Source of the DNA: Psychrobacter sp.
GTDB taxonomy: Bacteria > Pseudomonadota > Gammaproteobacteria > Pseudomonadales > Moraxellaceae
DNA: 13,752 nt
Direction of reading: 5' to 3'
Assembly: GCA_029264635.1 (NCBI GenBank)
Contig: JARIAA010000115.1
Location: 1-13,752, forward strand
This document shows, one piece after another, positions 7,365-13,752 of the stretch. Each line of letters opens with the position of its first letter. The first letter of the stretch is position 1. The notes beneath the pieces were generated by a model that was given only the letters and a program-made list of their open reading frames with translations, did no database searches and was not told where the DNA came from. The position numbers were made by a program, and so were the translations under genes.

Positions 7365-7488
7365 AGACGTTACCAATGAGCGATGAAATAAATAAGACGA
7401 TAAAAATAACCAGTAATGATAAATGAGGGTAGATAAACGATTTTAGACAAGATTAATAATGCAAGAAATAATAAGTAAATAAACGCTA

Positions 7489-9155
7489 CTAACTATTTTT
7501 ATCACTTTGACGCAGTAATATCCATACTGGAATCAATCCGACCAGTACAATAAGCAGACTTGGTAGCGCCGCCCTTGCCCACATGCCTTCGCTGGTCATC
7601 TCAAATACCCTTACAGCCAGCGTGTCCCAGCCTTGTCGCCGCGTCATAAGCGTAATCGGCATCTCTTTCATGACTTCAACAAAACCCATTAATAATGCCG
7701 TGAGCATCCCTGGCTTTAGTACGGGTAGATGACCTGACGCCAGCGCTGTAACGAGCTATCACTAAGTAATTTTGCAGCGGCTTCTTGGTTGACCGTCAAG
7801 CGCTGCAGCTGGCGGTCGATAGGCTGGAAACTCACCGTCATAAAACGGGTGGAGAGAGCAAGTAGCATAACAATGACACTGCCCGATAGCACTTGGTTTG
7901 AGGTAATTCCAAAACCAATCAGTTGATTATCAAGCCATGCAATAGGAATAAAGACCCCTACGGCCAATACCGTACCTGGCACCACGTAGCCCAAATTGGC
8001 TAAGGTAATCATTAATTTAGTCGTTTTATCAGAGTATTGGCGCTTGATCCACGCAATTATAATCGCAAGAACGGCAATCAGCAGCGTGGTCATGCTAGCA
8101 ATCATTAAGCTATTGGTCACAAAATCGATATAACGCGCATCGAAATCTTGACGAAAATTCATCGCTGTCCAATAGAATAATTGTAAAAATGGTACGAGAA
8201 AGGCAATCAAAAAGACTACTGTGCATAGCAGTGTCATCGCAATTTTCGCAGGCGTACTGGCCTCAAGACGGCGATTGTTTCCTTGAGTGACCGCCTTGCC
8301 ACGCTTTGCTTGCCAATATTGCTCAAACAATACCACGATAAATACAACGCCGATCAGCAGGGCGGCCAGTTGCGCAGCCGTCGTTAGACTAAAAAAGCCG
8401 AACCACGCTTTATAGATAGCGGTGGTAAAAGTATCAACGTTAAATACTGAGACGGCACCAAAGTCTGCCAAGGTCTCCATACTCGCCAGTAATAACCCAC
8501 CGATGATCCAAGGCAATGCTTGGGGCAAAGCCAATCGAAACAACACGCGACTGCGGCTAAGCCCCAGCATTTGACCTGCTTCAATAGCACGCCGACCTTG
8601 TGATAAAAAAGCTTGTCTTGCTAGCAAATAAACATACGGGTAAAACGCTAATGATAATATCAGCCCAGCGCCCCAGACATTACGTATCGAAGGTATTGCT
8701 GTACTGATACCTAAATCACGTAAACCCGTCTGTAGCGGCCCACTAAAATCAACGATTCCTACTGTAACAAACGCCAATACATAAGCTGGCATCGCTAGTG
8801 GCAACATCAGCGCCCACGAAAAAAACCGCTGTCCTGGGAAGCGGTACATACTGGTTATCCACGCCAATGCTGTACCGATACTACCCGCTATAACTGTTAC
8901 CATCAGCAATAAGATAGCCGTATTTTTGAGGACTTGCGGCAGCACATACTCCATCATGTGCGTCCAGATATCTGCAACTGGCTGCGTCCATGAGAACAGG
9001 ACGATCAAAATAGGTATCAGCATAAACAACGAAATCAGCCCTATGACTGATTTCGAAAAAATACGCTTGGCAACAATATGCTCTTGACGGGCAGTACTGA
9101 CAGCGCTATCTTTGACAGTGTTGTCTTTAGGAGCAGACGTTTTTGTCATTGTCAT
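7489..9155 (-). pseudogene. fbpB: Ferric iron ABC transporter permease, frameshifted
   Basis: A two-domain permease of the FbpB class, with two fused BPD_transp_1 units and about 12 membrane segments. The first frame runs from the ATG at 9155 to a TAA at 7718-7716 (479 codons) and ends RWRQVIYPY. The family expects RWRQVILPVLKPG, and that continuation is found one frame over: LPVLKPGMLTALLMGFVEV and onwards to the stop at 7489. One base is missing at about 7727-7728, between ATC and TAC on the minus strand. Restoring it would give 555 residues, the usual length. The first EAA loop (EAGQMLGLS, about 192-215) is intact. The break falls in the second EAA loop (EAAAKLLSD, from 458), which couples to FbpC, and removes the last two membrane segments. 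A cytoplasmic tail of about 30 residues precedes segment 1. Either a genuine recent null allele or a sequencing error; the rest of the frame shows no decay. Confidence 0.9.
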
Positions 9156-9195
9156 AATACAAATATTACCCTGTCAGACGCTTAGAGGTCACACC

Positions 9196-9213
9196 ATCTG
9201 TGTTATAACAGAT
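9196..9213 (-). promoter_or_regulatory. Small hairpin between binding-protein and permease genes
   Basis: ATCTGT and ACAGAT form a six-pair stem around a six-base loop, starting at the fbpA stop codon; TGTTATAACA inside is itself a palindrome. No U-tract follows, so it is not a full terminator. Hairpins at this point in importer operons often protect the binding-protein message from 3' decay, giving more binding protein than permease. That role is an inference here. Confidence 0.35.
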
Positions 9214-10355
9214 TATTTGTAGCCTACTTTATCCATCATTTGCACAGCTTGGGTTTGACGTTCGCCAAATTTTTGCACATTGATATTATCTTGCTTAAAT
9301 GTACCCCAAGATCTTAGCATGTCAGACTCATCAATCCCTTCTTTTACTGGATATTCTTTATCAGAGCTGGCGTAAAGACCTTGCGCTTCATCAGAAGATA
9401 ACCATTCCATTAATTTGAGCGCGCCATCTGGATTATCTGAATTTGCCACCACACCAGCGCCAGAGATATTCACATGCGTACCTGTCGTATCTTGGTTGGC
9501 CCAAAATATTTTTACTGGGAAATCAGGTTTTTCATCAAGGAGGCGACCATAATAATAACTATTGGCAATTCCGACTTCACACTGGCCTGCTGCAATCGCC
9601 TCTAACATACTAGTGTCATTACTAAATACATCGGTAGCCAAGTTATCTGCCCAGCCGCGGACAATCTCTTCTGTCTTTTCAGCGCCTAAGTTTTCTATCA
9701 TGCTAGCAACCAAAGATTGGTTATAGACAGCATTTGAGGAGCGCAAGCACAGCTTACCTTTCCATTTTGGATCTGCAAGATCTGCATAGGTAGAGAGCTG
9801 GTCGGTATTCACTTTACTTGGATCATAAAAAATAGTACGCGCACGTAACGACAGACCTGTCCATTGACCTTCTGGATCTCGATATTTGGCAGGAACGTTA
9901 CTTTCAAGTACGGTAGAGGCGACTGGCTGCAATAAACCTTGCTGCGCTGCTTGCCATAAGTTACCAGCATCAACCGTCAATAGCATATCTGCTGGGGTGT
10001 TTTGGCCTTCAGCTTCTAAGCGTGCCATGAGTGGACCCGCTTTATCTGTGACCAGCTCAATCTTAACACCCGTCTTTTCTGTGTACTTGTCCAATAATGG
10101 TTTAATAAGTTGCTCATTACGTGACGAGTAAATCGTGACAACTTGTCCATCATCAGTAGTTGCGGTGTCATTACTTGCACTCGTCTCTGCATTTTCTGTG
10201 GCTGGCGTTTGCGACTCTGCATCCGTATTTTCGGTAGGAGTAGAGGCATTGTTACAGCCTGCAAGGCCCATCATCATACTAAAGATTGCAACGGATAAAC
10301 TGGCTTTAACAGGGCGAGTCAACGATAGACGTTCGGCAACCGCATTCAATGACAT
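9213..10355 (-). CDS. fbpA: Periplasmic ferric iron-binding lipoprotein
   Basis: Captures Fe(III) in the periplasm and delivers it to FbpB. The ATG at 10355 has GGAG six bases upstream; the frame extends to 10394 without such a site. The 380-residue protein has a lipoprotein signal ending in GLAGC (Cys 34), then a Ser/Thr/Glu-rich linker to about residue 70. The mature fold starts at VVTIYSSRNEQLIKPLLDKY. The segments PADMLLTVDAGNLW, NAVYNQSLVAS, IANSYYYGRL and GTHVNISGAGVV match the FutA/IdiA/FbpA class. The Tyr run at about 267-269 corresponds to the paired tyrosines that coordinate iron in this class; the Tyr in IYSSR and NAVY are further candidates. The His-Tyr after YSSR in cyanobacterial FutA is Asn-Glu here, so the iron site may differ in detail. 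It heads the fbpABC operon behind a Fur-box promoter, which supports the iron assignment. Confidence 0.92.
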   Translation of the reverse strand: MSLNAVAERLSLTRPVKASLSVAIFSMMMGLAGCNNASTPTENTDAESQTPATENAETSASNDTATTDDGQVVTIYSSRNEQLIKPLLDKYTEKTGVKIELVTDKAGPLMARLEAEGQNTPADMLLTVDAGNLWQAAQQGLLQPVASTVLESNVPAKYRDPEGQWTGLSLRARTIFYDPSKVNTDQLSTYADLADPKWKGKLCLRSSNAVYNQSLVASMIENLGAEKTEEIVRGWADNLATDVFSNDTSMLEAIAAGQCEVGIANSYYYGRLLDEKPDFPVKIFWANQDTTGTHVNISGAGVVANSDNPDGALKLMEWLSSDEAQGLYASSDKEYPVKEGIDESDMLRSWGTFKQDNINVQKFGERQTQAVQMMDKVGYK

Positions 10356-10401
10356 GGTTTTCTCCAAAATGGTGCGCAAAATAGGTAAGAGCATTTGTCA
10401 T

Positions 10402-10438
10402 AAGCGCTTCATCAGTCAGCTGAACCAATAAAGCGCTT
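10402..10438 (-). repeat. Paired AAGCGCTT palindromes in the fbpA leader
   Basis: The eight-base palindrome AAGCGCTT occurs at 10402-10409 and 10431-10438, so the copies are both direct and inverted and could pair across a 21-base loop. Inside lies TCAGCTGA, another palindrome. It falls in the predicted untranslated leader between the promoter and the fbpA start. It could be an mRNA structure or an operator; I do not recognise a known regulator site. Confidence 0.4.
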
Positions 10439-10466
10439 GCAAAACAAGGAAAAGAGATAAAGCCAT

Positions 10467-10495
10467 ATACTAATGGAAATGAGATTAATTATCAA
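10467..10495 (-). promoter_or_regulatory. fbpA promoter with overlapping Fur box
   Basis: On the minus strand TTGATA (10495-10490) is followed after 17 bases by TAGTAT (10472-10467). Between them the plus strand reads GGAAATGAGATTAATTATC (10475-10493), which matches the 19-base Fur consensus GATAATGATAATCATTATC at 14 positions. Fur with bound iron would block polymerase here, so fbpABC should be induced by iron starvation. Transcription should start near 10460, giving a leader of about 105 bases. Motif match by eye; the position in front of an iron importer strengthens it. Confidence 0.65.
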
Positions 10496-10558
10496 TACAT
10501 TTATAAGGTCAGCAAATACCTATAAAAACTGCGATTTTTTAGAATGTTTATTAAAGAT

Positions 10559-11320
10559 TTAGCATTGATTATTGTGCAGTAGCCACTGCCCTAAGATCAT
10601 ATTAACAGCGGCCTCTGTGCGTAAAATCCGTGGCCCTATGTGTACCGCTTGGCAGCCTTGACTGGCAAGCTGTTCAATCTCATAATCAATCCAGCCTCCC
10701 TCAGCGCCGATGCAAACCACACTTGGTAGCGTCGTTTTGGCAGCCACCGATAAAGGCATAAAAGACAGTTGTTGCAGATACTGTAAAAATGACAGCTCGC
10801 TATAAGGGTGCGCTACGATAGCGCCTTTGGTAATCATGCCAGCAAGCGCATCTTCAACAAACGGCTTAAAGCGTTTTTGCAGAGTAATGCGCGGCGCCAT
10901 CGTGTCGACTCCTTGCTGCAAACCCTCCAATACAAACTCATCAAGCCGATCTAACAGTGGAGTTTGCCAATAGCTTTTTTGGGTACGGTAGCTATTGATA
11001 AGGACGATATCACGCACACCAAGAACCGTCATATCTATGATTAAGCGCCTGAGTACTTTAGGGCGTGGTAAGGCTAAAATGACTGTCACATCCAGCTTAG
11101 CAGGCGGTTTAATGTTTAATTGCACATCCTCTAATTGAATATTATCAGATGCAATGCTCTCAATAAGCGCTGTACCAAGCTGACCGCCAAGCTGACCAAT
11201 CTTTAACGACGCTCCAACTTGCAGTTTTAATACTTCATTGATATGCGTAATTTGATCAGGGGCGCTAATGTGGGCATAAGGCGGTGCAATATCCGCTGCG
11301 GGTAACAAAATACAGTTCAT
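10559..11320 (-). CDS. rsmE: RsmE-family 16S rRNA uridine methyltransferase
   Basis: A SPOUT-fold methyltransferase; the family enzyme RsmE methylates N3 of U1498 in 16S rRNA. From the ATG at 11320 (AGG four bases upstream; a GTG at 11332 has no site) it has 253 residues. The SAM-binding knot is clear: IGAEGGWIDYEIEQL (about 204-218) and IGPRILRTEAAV (about 228-239). The middle differs from E. coli RsmE. Instead of the usual KGxRMExxIQKxxELG and EQxxR motifs it has LALPRPKVLRR (about 83-93), NSYRTQKSYWQTP and KRFKPFVED. These mark a second RsmE-like subfamily that I recall from pseudomonads and other gammaproteobacteria, so the exact target base is less certain than the fold. It follows waaA by 47 bases and is probably cotranscribed. 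Confidence 0.87.
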   Translation of the reverse strand: MNCILLPAADIAPPYAHISAPDQITHINEVLKLQVGASLKIGQLGGQLGTALIESIASDNIQLEDVQLNIKPPAKLDVTVILALPRPKVLRRLIIDMTVLGVRDIVLINSYRTQKSYWQTPLLDRLDEFVLEGLQQGVDTMAPRITLQKRFKPFVEDALAGMITKGAIVAHPYSELSFLQYLQQLSFMPLSVAAKTTLPSVVCIGAEGGWIDYEIEQLASQGCQAVHIGPRILRTEAAVNMILGQWLLHNNQC

Positions 11321-11367
11321 AGAACCTATCACTTAATAAATATGGTTTTACACAGATTTGCATGGAG

Positions 11368-12927
11368 TCAATCAGATATCTCAGCAAATTTTTCAATCGT
11401 CTTTACAATCATGATCAGCTGGCGCGTTAATACGGCTTGCTGCTGCACAGTCATGTTGGCACCTGCCTGCCCTGCTTGCTTAGCCACTTCAGGATGCCTG
11501 AGCCAAAACTCTAGCTGCTGATAAATCAATTGGACATCGTTGTCAGATTCAGTGATAGACGGCTCGTTGATAGCAATCGATTGATAAAAAGGATTGTTCG
11601 GCTGATATAAAGCACCGACACTTGCCAGCTTATCCACGACGCTTTGACAAGACTGAGTATACGGCCCCATCAGTACTGGCGTGCCGACACTCATGGGCTC
11701 AACTGGGTTATGGCCACCGATATCAACTAATGAGCCGCCAACAAGCGCGACATTTGCTTGTGCATACCACTGCATCAGCTCGCCCATACTATCTGCCAGG
11801 TACACTTGCGTTTGTGCAGTGACCGTCTCATTCTTACTACGCTGCGCCATCTGCAAACCTGACTTGCCGACTAGTTCAGCCACTTCATCGAAGCGTTCAG
11901 GATGTCTAGGTACAATAATAAGTAAGGCGTTGGTCAAAGAAGCTATAGCTAACAATTGCTGCTGCCACGTCAAAACTGTATTTTCTTCATCACTATGGGT
12001 GCTCGCTGCTATCCAAACAGGACGGTTAAGAAACTGCGAATCAGGCGGTTTATCAAAAGCAGTTGTCTTTGACAAGTGAGTAGTGAGGTTATCTTTTTTA
12101 ACATCGTCAGTAGCGTTTAATGGTTTTTTTGTAGGTTTATCAGTTTTAGTTTTGGGCGTGTTAATCACCCATTTAAGAGAACCTGCAACACGTATCTGCG
12201 CGCTGTCTGCGCCCAGTTGCCGAAAACGTTTAGCAGATTCGCTATCCTGCGCAATGATTAAGCTTAGGTTTTGCATCATACTGGCACTTACGCCACCAAT
12301 CTTTTGATAACGATTAAAAGACGCGGCCGATAGCCGTCCATTAACAAGGATACTCGGGATATTTTTTTGAGACAGCACTGCTAAAATATTTGCCCATAGC
12401 TCAGTCTCTACAAATAGCGCCGCGACTGGCTGCACATGCGCTAAAAACGTCTCGATCACTGCAGGCGTGTCTACTGGTACATAACTGTGACTCATATGAC
12501 CGTGCGCAATCTCCTCAGCGAAGCGGCTAGCACCGCGCGCATGCCCAGTCTGCGTCGTATTGGTGAGCCAGATGCTATACCCTTTTGCCAATAAAGCATC
12601 TAGTAAGGGCGCAACCGTATTCGTCTCCCCCAAAGAGACAGCGTGACACCAAATGATCTTACGACTGACATCATTGGCATCAGAGACAGGGCGCGGTGGA
12701 TACTGCTTACCAAAGCGCTCTGCCACCTCCTGCTTATAATTATCTCGACTGTTTGAGCGGCGCCAGACTTGTAACCGATATAGTGGCTTTAATGATGCAA
12801 TAATAAACCGATAGTACGTAGGCGGCTTGCAAGCTGCATGTTTAGGCAAAGCAGGACTGTGAACAGCGTCTTCGACATCTGCCAACGATTCAGATTCAGT
12901 AGAGGGTGGTACAGAAGATGATGGCAT
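11368..12927 (-). CDS. waaA: 3-deoxy-D-manno-octulosonic acid (Kdo) transferase
   Basis: WaaA (KdtA) transfers Kdo from CMP-Kdo to lipid IVA at the cytoplasmic face of the inner membrane, an essential step in lipopolysaccharide core assembly. From the ATG at 12927 (AGG seven bases upstream) it has 519 residues against 425 in E. coli. Family landmarks: WCHAVSLGE (catalytic Glu about 101), VETELWANI (174-182), NGRLSAAS, the hinge region GSLKW, RPVWIAASTHSDEE (about 302-315), IVPRHPERF and the sugar-nucleotide site GGSLVDIGGHNPVEP (397-411). The extra length comes from a polar N-terminal leader of about 35 residues and from a Lys/Thr/Asp-rich linker (about 257-301) between the two GT-B domains. 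The usual N-terminal membrane-associating region is short (YYRFIIASLKPLYRL). The frame continues to a TTG at 12954 without a ribosome site. First gene of a probable waaA-rsmE unit. Confidence 0.95.
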   Translation of the reverse strand: MPSSSVPPSTESESLADVEDAVHSPALPKHAACKPPTYYRFIIASLKPLYRLQVWRRSNSRDNYKQEVAERFGKQYPPRPVSDANDVSRKIIWCHAVSLGETNTVAPLLDALLAKGYSIWLTNTTQTGHARGASRFAEEIAHGHMSHSYVPVDTPAVIETFLAHVQPVAALFVETELWANILAVLSQKNIPSILVNGRLSAASFNRYQKIGGVSASMMQNLSLIIAQDSESAKRFRQLGADSAQIRVAGSLKWVINTPKTKTDKPTKKPLNATDDVKKDNLTTHLSKTTAFDKPPDSQFLNRPVWIAASTHSDEENTVLTWQQQLLAIASLTNALLIIVPRHPERFDEVAELVGKSGLQMAQRSKNETVTAQTQVYLADSMGELMQWYAQANVALVGGSLVDIGGHNPVEPMSVGTPVLMGPYTQSCQSVVDKLASVGALYQPNNPFYQSIAINEPSITESDNDVQLIYQQLEFWLRHPEVAKQAGQAGANMTVQQQAVLTRQLIMIVKTIEKFAEISD

Positions 12928-13112
12928 GAAAAAGCCTAATTGGTTAATAGACAAAACAAGCAGTCAAAAATTGGTTGATTCTACCGTAAATTGGAAAAAA
13001 GCCCTACTATTTCGTCATGTAATTGCTTAAAATTTATCCCAGTCTCGCGGTATCTTTTTCATATTGGACTGCCTATATAGTGCGTCAAAAGGTATGAATT
13101 AAAAGATGTTGA

Positions 13113-13752
13113 TTATATAAATATGACTAAGAATATAGCAGCGGCCAATACAACTGCAATGAGAATCTGGTAACGCTTAATACTGTGCTGCTCTTGCTTT
13201 TGAGAGGTTATCAATTCCTGTGCTTGCTGCCAGGCGGCTACCAGTTCAGCCGCCTCTACATGACCGTTCTTGGCGGCTTCTTCTAACCAGTACTGACCGC
13301 TTTTGATATCTTGTGGCACCCCAACGCCTTGATAGTACATTTTACTTAGCAAGCGCTGACCACGAATATCGTTATCGTTGGCAGCCTGCTTGACCCAATC
13401 AACGCCTGCCTCTTTGCTGTCGTCCATACCTGCGATCAGTCCTTCAGCTAATAATTCATACATGGCCAAGCGTAGCATGGCAGCGGTATTACCCAGCAGA
13501 GCAGAATCTTGAAGGAGGGCTAGCGCCTGCTTTCGAGTGGCTTGTTCGTGCTCTGAAAACTGTACTTGGTTACGGGGCTTAGGCTGCTGTGCAATATGAT
13601 GCTCAAATTGATCTAGTATTTTACACGCCTGTTGATAGTCATCCTTGCCAGCGTTTTGCGCGACATCGATTTCAGTGAGCTCTGTCAGCAACTGGGCAAA
13701 TATTTCTGGTGTGGTCGCTGAGATTGAACGTTTAGACGTTTGGTGAGTTGTA
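13113..13752 (-). CDS. Sel1-repeat membrane-anchored protein, 5' end beyond the window
   Basis: The frame is open to the right edge, so about 212 residues are visible and the start is not. A TTG at 13691 is in frame but has no ribosome site, and the 20 codons before it are also open, so I treat the gene as 5'-partial. Sel1-type (TPR-like) helical repeats occupy the middle: LLGNTAAMLRLAMYELLAEG, then DNDIRGQRLLSKMYYQGVGV, then KNGHVEAAELVAAWQQ. A final hydrophobic stretch, ILIAVVLAAAIFLVIFI, runs to the last residue, giving a tail-anchor-like topology with the repeats probably in the cytoplasm. Sel1 repeats usually mediate protein-protein contacts; the partner cannot be inferred. It is separated from waaA by 185 bases. 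Confidence 0.8.
   Translation of the reverse strand, partial: TTHQTSKRSISATTPEIFAQLLTELTEIDVAQNAGKDDYQQACKILDQFEHHIAQQPKPRNQVQFSEHEQATRKQALALLQDSALLGNTAAMLRLAMYELLAEGLIAGMDDSKEAGVDWVKQAANDNDIRGQRLLSKMYYQGVGVPQDIKSGQYWLEEAAKNGHVEAAELVAAWQQAQELITSQKQEQHSIKRYQILIAVVLAAAIFLVIFI

Noticed and set aside
7489..7707. Separate small membrane protein gene starting at the ATG at 7707
   Set aside because: Its sequence is exactly the C-terminal part of the FbpB family, and it has no ribosome site of its own.
7489..7740. Programmed ribosomal frameshifting in fbpB
   Set aside because: No slippery heptamer or downstream structure is evident at GTCATCTACCCG, and the FbpB family is not known to use recoding. 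A plain one-base loss fits better.
13113..13691. Complete Sel1-repeat gene starting at the TTG at 13691
   Set aside because: The frame remains open to the window edge and the TTG has no ribosome site, so a start outside the window is more likely.
1..13752. CRISPR array, prophage, toxin-antitoxin or defence island
   Set aside because: No regularly spaced repeats, integrase, transposase, or recognisable toxin, antitoxin or nuclease genes are present. The gene content is housekeeping and iron transport.

Overview
The window looks like chromosomal DNA of a Gram-negative gammaproteobacterium of the Moraxellaceae, most likely Psychrobacter. This rests on protein family resemblance, a moderate-to-low GC content with AT-rich spacers, and a 137 bp palindromic spacer repeat of a kind I associate with Psychrobacter. 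The Gram-negative assignment is supported by a Kdo transferase gene (waaA) for lipid A assembly and by lipoprotein signal peptides. No rRNA, tRNA, CRISPR array, prophage or complete insertion sequence is visible.

Layout, left to right. (1) Positions 1-2186, minus strand: gyrA, cut off at the left edge, with its own promoter directly after a terminator-like hairpin. (2) 2187-2634: AT-rich spacer. (3) 2635-4290, minus: a lipoprotein of the alpha/beta hydrolase (secretory lipase-like) class. (4) 4395-4531: a MITE-like element with terminal inverted repeats, followed by about 250 bp of apparently non-coding or relict sequence. (5) 4784-5964, plus: a small membrane protein of unknown role and cmoM, a tRNA wobble-uridine methyltransferase. 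These are the only plus-strand genes. (6) 6063-10355, minus: a ferric iron ABC importer in the order fbpA (binding lipoprotein), fbpB (permease), fbpC (ATPase), behind a promoter that overlaps a good Fur box. (7) 10559-12927, minus: waaA followed by an RsmE-family rRNA methyltransferase, probably cotranscribed. (8) 13113 to the right edge, minus: a Sel1-repeat protein with a C-terminal membrane anchor, whose start lies outside the window.

The iron importer should capture Fe(III) in the periplasm with FbpA, pass it through the two-domain permease and power import with FbpC. However, fbpB carries a one-base deletion inside its second EAA loop. As written, the permease loses its last two membrane segments, so the importer is either inactivated in this strain or the base is an assembly error.

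Most of the window is ordinary housekeeping sequence. I found no new defence, secretion or biosynthetic system. The observations most worth a second look are the fbpB frameshift, the MITE-like element, the acidic insertion in the GyrA C-terminal domain, and the non-canonical RsmE subfamily.
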